Assembly (NCBI GenBank): GCA_009839505.1 | Contig: VXPO01000155.1 | Location: forward strand, 62,001 to 126,000 | DNA from: Gammaproteobacteria bacterium | Lineage (GTDB): Bacteria > Pseudomonadota > Gammaproteobacteria > Pseudomonadales > Azotimanducaceae | Direction of reading: 5' to 3' | DNA length: 64,000 nt | In this document: positions 26,465-35,722 of the stretch, one piece after another | Numbering within the stretch: position 1 is the first letter of the stretch | Layout of the letters: each line of letters starts with the position of its first letter | Made by a program: the position numbers and the translations under genes | Notes under the pieces: model-generated | Told to the model about the DNA's origin: nothing | The model's input: only the letters and a program-made list of their open reading frames with translations | Databases searched by the model: none

Positions 26465-28858
26465 ATGATCCCACTCCTCGTGAAGAGCCAGGCACGGTTT
26501 GCCATCCGCCACCCGGTGGGACCCACAGCGTCCTTCGTGGGCGTCGTGCTGGCCGTATTGGCCATCGTCACCGTGCACGTGGTAAGCCAGTCGATCAGGG
26601 CCGGCCTCGATGACCCGACCGTCGGGGGGCACACCCATGTCGTGTCGGCACAGACCCTCGACGAAGCCGACTATTTCGAACTGCGGCGGCGCTGGCGGAG
26701 CGGCGACGACCCGCTCCGCGGCATCCAAGCGATGTTCCCGGTGATCGAGGGATTCGTCTCCGTGCGCGGCCAGCCACGGCGGATCATGGGATTCGATCCG
26801 CTGGCGGTCTGCGTGGAATGCGATATCAAGGACGGTGGCTCGCAAAGGGGTTGGCGGCCGGGTGGTGAAGGAGAACCGTACGACGGCACAAAACTGACCC
26901 GCTACCTGGTCGACGACGTGGTGATCGTCTCGCCCGCGACGGCCGTCGACATCGCCGCCGACGGCGGCACCATCGCCGGAACTCCTGTCACGTTGGTCGA
27001 GTCCGACACGAGCATCATCATGGCCGATCTGCCCACGGCCCAACGACTGCTTGGTCGGCAACAGCAGCTTGACGCCATCTGGATCCGCACCGCGGGTGTC
27101 CGCCCGAGCCTCCTCGACTGGGTCGATGGCCTGCTTCCGGGAATCGCCGCCAGCCTGCCCCGCTACGCTGATCCGGTCATTGACGGCTACACCGTGACGG
27201 CCAGGAGCCGTTGGAACCCGTCCCGGCGGTTCGCCGACGCCATCGTCTTCAATCTCGGCATGCTCTCCCTGCTCTGCTTGCTGATGGCCGCGTTCATCGC
27301 ATTCCAAGCGAGCGTCTCCAATGCGGCGCGCCGACGAACCGAACAGGAACGCCTGCTCGCCCTCGGCGCATCCCGCGGAGCCCTACATCTGACGGCCTGC
27401 GCCGAAGGGCTGATCATCGGCGTCCTCGGCTCGGTCGCGGGAATGGCGCTGGGCATGCTATTGGCCGACACCCTGCTGCAGTCCGCTGGCGTCGGCGCGG
27501 CGGCACTACTTGGATCGGGCGCGTCGTTGGACGCCTGGGTGGTCGGAAAGTCACTGGTGTGCGGCGTACTGGTGTCGGTCCTAGGACCGCTGGTGGTTCG
27601 GGGCGACCGCCCGTCGCGGCCCCTGCTTCGCGTCGTCATCGGGCTCGTCGCCGCACTCGTGGCCGTCGCCAGCCTGGCGAGCGGCTCCCTGGCAGCGGCC
27701 TTCGTCGCCCTGTTCGCAGTCTGCCTCGTTCAGGTAGTTCATGTTGTGCCGGCGGCCGGTGCGGCCGTGCGGCGGCTGGCCGCGTTCGGTCGTTCGCTCA
27801 GCACCCGTTCGGGTCTGCGGGCGGCAGCGGTACGCAGCGGCGAGATTCGTCTCGCACTCGGGGCGTTGTCGATCGCCGTGGCGGTGGCGATCGGCATGGA
27901 CCTGATGGTGGAAAGTCTGCGCAGGGACTTCGCGGCCATGCTCGACGTGCGCCTCTGGGAAGGCATCAGCGTAAGCGTCACGGACGACCTCGACACCACT
28001 GGTCTTGCCGAGCTCCCCGGCGCCAGGGAAATCCGCCGCTACGGCGACTTCCGGGCGCGCATCGAACAGGGCCCTGTCGACGTGCGCGTCGCCCGCCTCG
28101 ATGCCGCCGAAACCGCGCGCTACGGCTTCGACGGCCCGTTGAGCCACCGCGTCATGTTGAACGAAGTGGGCGCGCGTCTGTTTGACCTCGAGCCGGGGGA
28201 CACCGTTGTGATCGCCAGCGCCGGCAGCCGCCTCGCGGTTCGCGTGGCTCACGTGTTCCGCGACTTCGGCGCCCCGGCACCAAGAATCATCGTGCCGGAC
28301 GCGTTCCTGTCGTCGTTCGAGAGCACAACGATCGGATGGCGGCGGGCGTCCGTGCTTGCCGATCCGGAGGCTCTGCCGCGATTGACCGCTGTCTTGAGCG
28401 AGCGCTTCGGCGTCGACCGGGTCAGCGACCGTTCCGCTGTGCGCGAATTGGCGATGGCGGTGTTCGATCGCACATTCGTGGTCAGTCGCTCGCTCACCTC
28501 CGTCGCGTTGTTCGTCGCGGCCTTGGGCCTCTACGCCGCACTGACCGCATTGCAGGCGAGCCGCGCCCCGGAATTCCGGCTGCTGTCCGCGGTCGGACAT
28601 TCGCGGGCCGGGCTGTGGCGCTTGGGGATGTCCGAGGCCGTGGCGCTCGGCGGCATCGCGGTCGGCGCCGCAGTGCCGTTGGGATTCGTCGTCGCGTGGG
28701 TGCTGTGCGACTTCGTCAATCCCGCCGCATTCGGCTGGACCATCGACCTTCGCGTGGTTCCGTCATCCGTCGTGGTTCCCGTGCTGGTCGGCTTGGGGGG
28801 TGCGGTCGCCGCTGGCGCAGTCCCTGCCTACCGCGCATCGTTTCGTGGCGAGGTTTGA
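26465..28858 (+). CDS. FtsX-like ABC permease (large, two FtsX modules)
   Basis: This is a 797-residue inner-membrane permease. One N-terminal membrane segment (ASFVGVVLAVLAIVTVHVV) leads into a large periplasmic domain. A four-helix FtsX module then spans about residues 255-430 (FNLGMLSLLCLLMAAFIAFQ..., with RTEQERLLALGASRGAL). Another periplasmic domain and a second FtsX module at the C-terminus follow (SVALFVAALGLYAALTALQ, FRLLSAVGHSRAGLWRL, ending in a Pro/Ala-rich helix). It probably fuses the two permeases that are separate in attF/attG-type systems. Such transporters move lipids or lipoproteins, or power secretion of the attached lipocalin-like partner; the substrate here is unknown. 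Confidence 0.88.
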   Translation: MIPLLVKSQARFAIRHPVGPTASFVGVVLAVLAIVTVHVVSQSIRAGLDDPTVGGHTHVVSAQTLDEADYFELRRRWRSGDDPLRGIQAMFPVIEGFVSVRGQPRRIMGFDPLAVCVECDIKDGGSQRGWRPGGEGEPYDGTKLTRYLVDDVVIVSPATAVDIAADGGTIAGTPVTLVESDTSIIMADLPTAQRLLGRQQQLDAIWIRTAGVRPSLLDWVDGLLPGIAASLPRYADPVIDGYTVTARSRWNPSRRFADAIVFNLGMLSLLCLLMAAFIAFQASVSNAARRRTEQERLLALGASRGALHLTACAEGLIIGVLGSVAGMALGMLLADTLLQSAGVGAAALLGSGASLDAWVVGKSLVCGVLVSVLGPLVVRGDRPSRPLLRVVIGLVAALVAVASLASGSLAAAFVALFAVCLVQVVHVVPAAGAAVRRLAAFGRSLSTRSGLRAAAVRSGEIRLALGALSIAVAVAIGMDLMVESLRRDFAAMLDVRLWEGISVSVTDDLDTTGLAELPGAREIRRYGDFRARIEQGPVDVRVARLDAAETARYGFDGPLSHRVMLNEVGARLFDLEPGDTVVIASAGSRLAVRVAHVFRDFGAPAPRIIVPDAFLSSFESTTIGWRRASVLADPEALPRLTAVLSERFGVDRVSDRSAVRELAMAVFDRTFVVSRSLTSVALFVAALGLYAALTALQASRAPEFRLLSAVGHSRAGLWRLGMSEAVALGGIAVGAAVPLGFVVAWVLCDFVNPAAFGWTIDLRVVPSSVVVPVLVGLGGAVAAGAVPAYRASFRGEV

Positions 28859-28860
28859 AA

Positions 28861-29984
28861 TGAGTCCACGACGTGCATTGATGACGACCGTCGGTGCCCA
28901 CGTTTTCGCCTGCGCCCTCCTCGCCGGTTGCTCCGAACCTACACCCTCGGCTTCCAGGAGCCTGCGATCGGTACTCGGTGCCGACGATGCTCGGAACGCG
29001 GGCTTCGCCGTGGCGGACCGGCCCCACGACTTCGCGTTTCCCCGGGACCACGGTCCGCACCCCGCCTATCGAAGCGAATGGTGGTACCTGACAGCGGTCG
29101 TCGCCACGACCGCGGGTCGCGAGTACGGCATTCAGTTCACGTTGTTCCGCCAAGGCATCGAACCACGGGCCGGCAACGACGTCGTCGTCGACGGCACCGA
29201 GGCATGGCGAACCGGACAGGTCTACATGGGGCACTTGGCGGTCTCGGACGTCACCCGCCAGCGCCACTACGAGGCCGAGCGTTTCAGCCGCGGCCATACC
29301 GCCCTTGCAGGCGTGGACGCAACGCCCTTCCGCGCGCACATCGACGGCTGGACCCTCGCCTCGGCCGCCATCGACTTCTGGCCGCTTCGCCTTGAAGCCG
29401 CGACTCCGGAGTTCGGGGTCGAGCTGACGTTGTCGGGCACCCGGCCGTTTGTTCGCCAAGGCGAGAACGGTCTCTCGCGCAAGGGCGCGAACAACGCTTC
29501 CCACTACTACTCCGCCCCTCGGATCGAAGCTCGGGGGAACGTCTCCATCGGCGGCGAAACCCACGCCGTCGCCGGCAACGCGTGGCTGGACCGGGAGTGG
29601 AGCACGAGCGTGCTCGCGCCGGAGTACGCTGGGTGGGACTGGTTCGCCCTGCATCTCGACGATGGCCGCGACCTCATGCTCTACCAACTGCGCCGCATCG
29701 ACGGCCAGACCGATGCCTTCAACGCAGGGACGCTCTCGTTCGCCGACGCGCCGCCCCGGAAACTCACCGCCGGCGACTTCACGATGAAGGCGACGGAGCA
29801 CTGGCGCGGCTGGCCCGTGGCCTGGGCTCTCGCTCTGGGCGACGACGAGCGGTTCACGATCCGTGCAGCGTTCGAGGATCAGGTCATGGACACCTCGGTT
29901 CGATACTGGGAGGGCGTGGCGTATCTTGAGGACGAGGATGGCATACGCGCGGGGCGCGGCTACATGGAACTGACGGGGTATTGA
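28861..29984 (+). CDS. AttH/CrtC-like lipocalin-fold lipoprotein
   Basis: This 374-residue protein has a lipoprotein signal (VGAHVFACALLAGCSEP, lipobox LAGC) followed by the AttH/hydroxyneurosporene-synthase-like domain. Typical motifs are FPRDHGPHPAYRSEWWYLTA, GNAWLDREWSTSVL and YAGWDWFALHLDDGRDLMLY, ending YWEGVAYLEDEDG near the C-terminus. Proteins of this type sit next to LolD/FtsX-like ABC transporters. Their fold resembles two lipocalin barrels that bind hydrophobic ligands. A true carotenoid hydratase role is unlikely, as no carotenoid genes are nearby. It starts two bases after the permease stop. Confidence 0.85.
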
Positions 29985-30547
29985 TGAACCCAGACACGAC
30001 ACTCGATTGGCACCGGGTCCGCTCCGAACGGGGTCCGAACCTGGGCATCCTGGACGTCCGTTTCGACTGGATGCGGCATCCGGCGGGCGATCCGGTCCTG
30101 AAACGCCTGGTGCTGGAATCGGTGGATTGGATCAACATCGTCGCGCTCACCGCGGACGGTCTCTCGGTAATGGTCGACCAATACCGCTTCGGCATCGGCG
30201 CACGCACGTTGGAGACCCCCGGCGGTATGGTCGATCCGGGCGAGACGCCCCTTGCTGCCGCGAAGCGGGAACTTCTCGAAGAGACCGGCTACGGCGGCGG
30301 CGAATGGACCTACCTCGGCGCCGTGGAACCGAATCCGGCCATCCATCCGCATCTCTGCCATCACTACCTCGCCGACGGCGTTGAACGCGTCGCCGACCCG
30401 GAACCCGGTCCAGGGGAAGCCATCGGTCTCGAGCTTATGTCCTTGGCCGACATGCGCATCGCCATGAACGACGGGCGATTGCGGCATGCCCTCGCCCTGT
30501 CGGCGCTGGCGCGCGTGTTCCCGCTGTTCGAAGACCTGCATCGATAG
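29984..30547 (+). CDS. Nudix hydrolase, ADP-ribose pyrophosphatase-like
   Basis: This 187-residue Nudix protein contains the complete box GGMVDPGETPLAAAKRELLEETG (GX5EX7REUXEEXGU pattern; E and REx2EE present). It opens with a strand-rich N-terminal domain as in ADP-ribose pyrophosphatases. It probably hydrolyses ADP-ribose or another nucleoside diphosphate derivative. The ATG shares a base with the AttH-like stop (TGATG), so it is the last gene of the ABC-AttH operon. That link may be only transcriptional. Confidence 0.85.
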   Translation: MNPDTTLDWHRVRSERGPNLGILDVRFDWMRHPAGDPVLKRLVLESVDWINIVALTADGLSVMVDQYRFGIGARTLETPGGMVDPGETPLAAAKRELLEETGYGGGEWTYLGAVEPNPAIHPHLCHHYLADGVERVADPEPGPGEAIGLELMSLADMRIAMNDGRLRHALALSALARVFPLFEDLHR

Positions 30548-30583
30548 CGCTATAGTCCGCCTCCCCGTCACACGACGAAGGTC

Positions 30584-31813
30584 ATGCCCGGCTTCACTAC
30601 ATCCACACTCCACTCCGACCGGCGGGGCGGCGTCGAGCACGGCTCTCTCCACAAGCCGATCCACGCCAACGTGGCCTACGGTTACGAAGACGTGCAGGAC
30701 CTCGTCGACGTCTTCCAGGGAAGGAGCAGCAACTACTCGTACACGCGCCAAGTCAATCCGACGGTATCGGCCCTCGAAGCCAAGATCGACGCCATGGAGC
30801 GCGGTGTCGCCACGGTCTGCTTCGCCACGGGCATGGCTGCCATCGGCACGGCGTTGTTCGCGCTGCTGCGTCGCGGCGACCACTTCGTGTCGAGCGCTTA
30901 CCTGTTCGGCAACACCACCAGCCTGTTCCAGACTTTCGCCGCCCAGGGCGTGGACGTGACCTTCGTCGACGCCACGCGTACGGATGCGGTGGAGGAGGCC
31001 CTACGACCGGAGACCCGACTCGTATTCGTCGAAACCATCGCCAATCCGCGAACCCAGGTTACGGACCTCGAAGGAATCGGCACGCTGTGCCGCGAACGCG
31101 GCCTGATCTACGTCGTCGACAACACCATGACCTCGCCGTACCTGTTCCAGCCCGTGGACGTGGATGCTTCGCTCATCGTCAACAGTCTGACCAAGTACAT
31201 CGGCGGCCACGGCAATGCCGTGGGGGGTGCCATCACCGAGATGGGTCGGTACGACTGGACCACGTTCGACAACATCGACGACACCTACAAGAGGGGCGAC
31301 CCTTCAAGGTGGGCCATCACCCAGATTCGCAAGAAGGGCCTGCGCGACTTCGGCGCCACGCTCGGCCCCGAGTCGGCGCACCACCTGGCGGTCGGCGCCG
31401 AGACGCTGGCGCTGCGCATGGAACGCCAATGCGCCAACGCCCGCGCCCTCGTGGACTTTCTCGCCGCTCACGACAAGATCGCCAAGGTCTACTACCCCGG
31501 GCTTCCCGATCATCCCCAGCATGGCCGGACAACACGCTTGTTCCGCCATCCCGGCGCACTGTTCAGCTTCGAACCGACGGACGATGTGGACGCGTTCGCG
31601 CTACTCAATCGCCTCGAGTTGGTCGTCAAGTCAACCAACCTCGGGGACAACCGCACGCTGGCGATTCCCGTTGCCCACACGATCTACCACGAGATAGGAC
31701 CCGAACGCCGCGCCGAGATGGGTATCGCCGACTCGCTGATCCGGATCTCCGCCGGCATCGAGGACATCGACGATCTGATCGAGGACTTCGCCCAAGCGCT
31801 TGGAGGTATGTAG
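30584..31813 (+). CDS. Cystathionine gamma-synthase/lyase-family PLP enzyme
   Basis: This 409-residue protein belongs to the Cys/Met-metabolism PLP family (gamma-synthases, lyases, sulfhydrylases). The opening RGGVEHGSLHKPIHANVAYG and YTRQVNPTVSALEAKI are family hallmarks. The PLP lysine is in VNSLTKYIGGHGNAVGG, and RISAGIEDIDDLIEDF closes the protein. The HGSLHKPIH start places it in a subgroup often annotated cystathionine gamma-synthase, but O-acetylhomoserine sulfhydrylase or methionine gamma-lyase activity cannot be excluded. Its TAG stop is the first base triplet of a hairpin repeat (31811-31860). Confidence 0.88.
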   Translation: MPGFTTSTLHSDRRGGVEHGSLHKPIHANVAYGYEDVQDLVDVFQGRSSNYSYTRQVNPTVSALEAKIDAMERGVATVCFATGMAAIGTALFALLRRGDHFVSSAYLFGNTTSLFQTFAAQGVDVTFVDATRTDAVEEALRPETRLVFVETIANPRTQVTDLEGIGTLCRERGLIYVVDNTMTSPYLFQPVDVDASLIVNSLTKYIGGHGNAVGGAITEMGRYDWTTFDNIDDTYKRGDPSRWAITQIRKKGLRDFGATLGPESAHHLAVGAETLALRMERQCANARALVDFLAAHDKIAKVYYPGLPDHPQHGRTTRLFRHPGALFSFEPTDDVDAFALLNRLELVVKSTNLGDNRTLAIPVAHTIYHEIGPERRAEMGIADSLIRISAGIEDIDDLIEDFAQALGGM

Positions 31814-31860
31814 GAGCGACCGCGCGTCCTGGCGGACGCGTTGCGGTCGCCCGTCTTGGC
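31811..31860 (+). repeat. Intergenic hairpin repeat ending GGTCGCCCGTCTTGGC
   Basis: TAGGAGCGACCGC is followed by an inner hairpin (GCGTCC/GGACGC) and closed by GCGGTCGC, giving 8-bp outer arms. The tail GGTCGCCCGTCTTGGC is identical over 16 bp to the repeat at 51939-51954. It overlaps the stop codon of the upstream gene and could act as a transcript-end structure. Confidence 0.55.
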
Positions 31861-31968
31861 GAACCGACCCTCCCTGTGACAGACACGGGCGGCAGGCATT
31901 TGCAGTGGGCGCGGATGTCAAGCAATCTTGGCTGCTTCGGTCGATGTCCGGACTTACAAGGAGAACGC

Positions 31969-32892
31969 GTGCCGACACTCGTGATGGAGACGAATCTGTC
32001 TCTCCCCAACAAGCGCAGCGGCAAGATCCGCGACCTCTACGACGTCGAGTTGGCCGACGGCAGCGAAGCGCTGCTCATCGTCGCCACCGACCGCATCAGC
32101 GCCTTCGACGTTGTCCTCGCAAATGGCGCGGCCGGCAAGGGCGTCGCGCTCACCCAGATATCCAAGTTCTGGTTCGACCACTTCGCAGGCGTGGTCGACG
32201 ATCACCTGATCTCCACCGACGCCGCAGACATTCCGGGACTCACCGACGAGGAGCGTCGGCAACTCGACGGCCGCGTCATGCTCTGCCGCAAGACCCGTGT
32301 CCTGCCGGTGGAATGCATCGCCCGAGGCTACCTGGCGGGCAGTGGCTGGAGGGACTACCAGCGTACCGGCCAAGTGTGCGGCATCGACCTTCCCCGGGGT
32401 CTGCGGAACGGCGACCGCCTGGAGACGCCGCTGTTCACACCTTCGACCAAGGCGGAGACCGGCCACGACGAAAACATCAGCTTCGCCGAGGGCGCAAAGG
32501 TCGTCGGCGAGGAGACGATGCTGTGGCTCGAGGAGAAGACCCTGACGCTGTACCGCCTGGCGCGCGACTACGCCGTTGACCGTGGCATTGTTCTGGCGGA
32601 CACGAAGTTCGAGTTCGGCGTGCTGGACGGCGCCGACGAACCGCTTCTGATCGACGAGATCTTCACGCCCGACAGTTCCCGGTTCTGGCCCGCCGACGAG
32701 TGGCAGCCGGGCGGCGAGCAACCGAGTTTCGACAAGCAGTACGTGCGCAACTACCTGGAGACGCTGGTCGACGATGGCCGCTGGGACAAGACCCCGCCGG
32801 GACCCGCGCTGCCCGACGAGGTGATCGCCAACACCATGTCCCGCTATCTCGAAGCCTATCGGCGCCTGACGGGCGCGGAACTCTTCGCCTAG
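31969..32892 (+). CDS. purC: Phosphoribosylaminoimidazole-succinocarboxamide synthase
   Basis: PurC (SAICAR synthase) joins aspartate to CAIR with ATP in purine synthesis. The 307-residue protein is the longer single-domain form, with KRSGKIRDLYDV (ATP-binding Gly-rich loop), ATDRISAFDVVLANG, PVECIARGYLAGSGW and LIDEIFTPDSSRFWP. The GTG at 31969 is chosen because AGGAGA lies six bases upstream; no ATG is nearby except one inside the first strand. A stand-alone AICAR transformylase gene follows after nine bases, so the two form a purine operon. Confidence 0.95.
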   Translation: MPTLVMETNLSLPNKRSGKIRDLYDVELADGSEALLIVATDRISAFDVVLANGAAGKGVALTQISKFWFDHFAGVVDDHLISTDAADIPGLTDEERRQLDGRVMLCRKTRVLPVECIARGYLAGSGWRDYQRTGQVCGIDLPRGLRNGDRLETPLFTPSTKAETGHDENISFAEGAKVVGEETMLWLEEKTLTLYRLARDYAVDRGIVLADTKFEFGVLDGADEPLLIDEIFTPDSSRFWPADEWQPGGEQPSFDKQYVRNYLETLVDDGRWDKTPPGPALPDEVIANTMSRYLEAYRRLTGAELFA

Positions 32893-32901
32893 CGACTGTC
32901 C

Positions 32902-34068
32902 GTGGCGACCGCACTCGTGCCGACCGAGCTCAAGTACGGCTGCAATCCCCATCAGGGCAGGGCCGCGTTCGAATCCGGCGCGGTTCGAATCCGGTCGGGC
33001 ACGCCTTCGATGATCAACATGCTGGACGCGCTGAACGGCTGGCAGCTCGTCTCCGAACTGGCCGGAGCGCTGGGCATGCCGGCCGCCGCCTCGTTCAAGC
33101 ACGTATCGCCCGCCGGCGCGGCCGTCGGCACGCCGTTACCGGAGGATCTGATCGGGGTGTACGAAGTGGCCGGGCGCGAGCTGACCCCGCTCGCAACCGC
33201 CTATGTGCGCGCCCGGGGCGCCGATCCCAAGTCATCCTTCGGCGACTTCGCGGCGCTGTCGCATCCCGTCGATGCGGCCACCGCCGACTACCTGAAGAGC
33301 GTAGTCAGCGATGGGGTGGTGGCACCGGGCTTCGAGGAGGGTACGCTCGCGACCTTGGCCGCGAAGAAGGGCGGCTCGTTCGTGGTCGTGGAGACCGATC
33401 CCGACTTCCGGCCGCCGGAGCTCGAGTCGCGCGAGGTGTACGGCGTCAAGCTCGTCCAGGAACGCAACAACCGACAGGTGCACGAAGCCGACCTCGACTC
33501 GGTGGTCTGCGGCGAACTTACCGCCGACGCGCGCCGCGACCTGCTGCTCGGGCTCGTGACGTTGAAGTACACCCAGTCGAATTCGGTGGGATTCGCCCTC
33601 GACGGCCAGATGATCGGCATCGGCGCCGGCCAGCAGTCGCGCGTGGACTGCACCAAGCTTGCCGGCGCCAAGGCGGACGTCTGGCACTTGGGCCGGCACC
33701 CGCAAGTGCTCGGTCTCGACTTCGCCGGTGGGGTCCGACGCCAGGAACGGATCAACTGGCGCGTGCGCTACATCGAGGGCGACCTGACGGCCGGTGAGCA
33801 GGAGGCGTTCGCCGAGGCCATCGACCGCCAAGCGCCGGCAGCGCTCACGGTGGATGAACGCGACGCCTGGATGGACAGACTCCGCGATGTGGCACTCGTC
33901 AGCGACGGGTTCATCCCGTTCCGCGACAACGTCGACCACGCGAGTCGACACGGCGTTGCCTTCATCGCCCAGCCCGGAGGTTCGACCCGCGACGACGAGG
34001 TGATCGCCGCCTGCCGCGAACACGGCATCGCCATGGCGCACACCGACCTCAGACTCTTCCACCACTGA
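32902..34068 (+). CDS. Stand-alone AICAR transformylase (PurH C-terminal domain type)
   Basis: This 388-residue protein corresponds to the formyltransferase half of PurH, which turns AICAR and 10-formyl-THF into FAICAR, without the IMP cyclohydrolase half. Hallmarks are ELKYGCNPHQGRAAF, AAASFKHVSPAGAAVG (Lys-His catalytic pair), VTLKYTQSNSVGFALDGQ and IGIGAGQQSRVDCTKLAG. The GTG at 32902 is the start. Single-domain versions are known in several bacteria; the cell would then need a separate IMP cyclohydrolase, which is not in this window. Its position after purC supports a role in de novo purine synthesis. Confidence 0.9.
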   Translation: MATALVPTELKYGCNPHQGRAAFESGAVRIRSGTPSMINMLDALNGWQLVSELAGALGMPAAASFKHVSPAGAAVGTPLPEDLIGVYEVAGRELTPLATAYVRARGADPKSSFGDFAALSHPVDAATADYLKSVVSDGVVAPGFEEGTLATLAAKKGGSFVVVETDPDFRPPELESREVYGVKLVQERNNRQVHEADLDSVVCGELTADARRDLLLGLVTLKYTQSNSVGFALDGQMIGIGAGQQSRVDCTKLAGAKADVWHLGRHPQVLGLDFAGGVRRQERINWRVRYIEGDLTAGEQEAFAEAIDRQAPAALTVDERDAWMDRLRDVALVSDGFIPFRDNVDHASRHGVAFIAQPGGSTRDDEVIAACREHGIAMAHTDLRLFHH

Positions 34069-34122
34069 GCCGAGCGGCCCATAGACTGGCAACGCTACAA
34101 GGCGCTGTGCGACCAGCCGAAT

Positions 34123-34410
34123 GTGTTGTCCCGCTGGATGCTGGTGGAGACGGCGTCGCTCCTTGACGACCCCTTACGCGCCACGTTGCTCGCGAACTGC
34201 CAAGGTACACCGCTACCCAAACCGGGGGACCACAAGGGCGGCGTCGACACGGACATGTTCGAGGTTGGATTGTCACCGGTCGAAGTCGCCGCGATCCTCG
34301 GCGTCGTCGAGGCCGCGGCGCAGCGCGGCGCGACGACGCCCCGCAGTGCAAAGCTCGGCGGCTTCGTGGCGGCGTGGCGGGAACTCAAGGAGTGGCACCG
34401 GAATGTTTGA
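34123..34410 (+). CDS. Small conserved-looking protein upstream of biotin carboxylase, function unknown
   Basis: This reading frame of at least 95 residues (SRWMLVETASLLDDPLRATL at the start, FEVGLSPVEVAAILGVVEAA mid-protein) is mostly helical and without signal peptide or cysteines. The frame is open and coding-like back to 34081 (reading I/M-DWQRYKALCDQPNVLSRW), just after the purH stop. That extension has no ATG: an ATA occupies the likely first codon, so the start is either ATA 34081 or GTG 34123. Its stop overlaps the biotin carboxylase ATG (ATGTTTGA), pointing to coupled translation and a role with the carboxylase. I do not recognise the family. Confidence 0.6.
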   Translation: MLSRWMLVETASLLDDPLRATLLANCQGTPLPKPGDHKGGVDTDMFEVGLSPVEVAAILGVVEAAAQRGATTPRSAKLGGFVAAWRELKEWHRNV

Positions 34411-35722
34411 CCGCGTCTTCATCGCCAACCGCGCCACCGTCGCAAGACGCGTAGCCCGCGCCTGCCGCGATCTGGGTATCGACAGCGTTGCCGTCTACGC
34501 CGACATCGACGCCGCGGCACCCCACCTCGGCGAAGCCACCGCCACTGCCCGTCTGCCGGGTTACCGCGCCCAAGACACGTACCTCAACGCAACGCGGCTG
34601 ATCGAGACCGCGAAACAGTCCCGCTGCGATGCCCTGCACCCGGGCTACGGTTTCCTGGCCGAAAATGCCGCCTTTGCCCGCGCGGTGGAAGATGCCGGAA
34701 TCCGGTTCATCGGGCCCGACCCCCGGTGGATCGAGACCCTCGGCGACAAGACCCGGGCTCGCCAGGCGATGGCTGAGGCGGGGTTTCCCGTCCACGCGGG
34801 CAGCGGTGTTCTGAACGACCTCGACGCTGCCATGGAGGCGGCCCGCGAAATCGGTCTTCCGGCATTGCTGAAGCCCGCCGCCGGGGGTGGCGGCATTGGC
34901 ATGGTTCGCGTGTCCAGCGAGGCCGAGTTGGCCAACGCCTACGCCGCAGCCCGCACACAGGCCGCCAATGCCTTCGGCAACGACGCGGTCTATGTCGAGA
35001 CGTGGCTCGATCGGCCGAGGCATATCGAGTTCCAAGTCATCGGCGATGGCGACACGACCCTCGGCGTGCTGGAACGGGAGTGCTCCGTGCAGCGACGCCA
35101 CCAGAAGGTCATCGAGGAAGCGCCGGCACCCGGACTCGACCGGTCGGTGCTCGCCGGGATCGAAGCCGCCGCGACGAGCGCCCTAGACGGCTACGACAGC
35201 CTCGGCACCGTCGAAACCCTGTACGCCGATGGCGAATTCGGGTTCCTGGAGGTGAACACCCGACTGCAGGTCGAACACGGCGTCACCGAAGCCATCACCG
35301 GCATCGATCTCGTCAGAGCGCAGATCCGCATCGCCGCGGGCGAACATCTGAGCGAGGTGATGCCCGCCACGGTCGCAGCACAAGGGCATGCGGTCGAGGC
35401 GAGAATCTACGCCGAGGACTCACGGCGGCGGCTGCCCTCCACGGGCCGGCTGTCGGTCTATCGACCACCCGACCTCACGGGCGTGCGCATCGAGTCGGGC
35501 TACGCGGAGGGCCAGTGGGTGACGCCGTACTTCGATCCCCTGCTCGCCAAGGTCATCGGCACCGGGGCCACCCGCGAACAAGCCATCGGTCGTACGCTCG
35601 TCGGCGTCAAGGCGTTCGACATCCAAGGCATCGACACGAACCGCGAACTGTTGCAGAACGTCCTCGGCAGCGAGCCGTTCATCGCCGGCCGCCTGCACAC
35701 CGGGATGCTGGGGAAGCTCTGA
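34403..35722 (+). CDS. Biotin carboxylase subunit of an acyl-CoA carboxylase
   Basis: This is a 439-residue ATP-grasp biotin carboxylase, which carboxylates the biotin of the carrier protein with bicarbonate and ATP. The N-terminus MFDRVFIANRATVARRVARA, HPGYGFLAENAAFARA, LKPAAGGGGIGMVRV (glycine-rich ATP lid), ERECSVQRRHQKVIEEAPAP and EVNTRLQVEHGVTEAITGID are all diagnostic. The carrier and carboxyltransferase lie 1.3 kb downstream, separated by a hairpin element and an antisense Uma2 gene. The last residues (GKL) and the TGA stop are provided by the element at 35708, so the original C-terminus has been altered. Confidence 0.92.
   Translation: MFDRVFIANRATVARRVARACRDLGIDSVAVYADIDAAAPHLGEATATARLPGYRAQDTYLNATRLIETAKQSRCDALHPGYGFLAENAAFARAVEDAGIRFIGPDPRWIETLGDKTRARQAMAEAGFPVHAGSGVLNDLDAAMEAAREIGLPALLKPAAGGGGIGMVRVSSEAELANAYAAARTQAANAFGNDAVYVETWLDRPRHIEFQVIGDGDTTLGVLERECSVQRRHQKVIEEAPAPGLDRSVLAGIEAAATSALDGYDSLGTVETLYADGEFGFLEVNTRLQVEHGVTEAITGIDLVRAQIRIAAGEHLSEVMPATVAAQGHAVEARIYAEDSRRRLPSTGRLSVYRPPDLTGVRIESGYAEGQWVTPYFDPLLAKVIGTGATREQAIGRTLVGVKAFDIQGIDTNRELLQNVLGSEPFIAGRLHTGMLGKL

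Noticed and set aside
28861..29984. Carotenoid 1,2-hydratase (CrtC) activity for the AttH-like protein
   Set aside because: Only the fold is shared; there are no carotenoid genes nearby, and the gene sits with an ABC/FtsX transporter as in att-type systems.
31087..32892. 601-codon open frame covering purC
   Set aside because: The part before 31969 is antiphase to the cystathionine gamma-synthase-like gene; purC similarity and a ribosome site begin at 31969.
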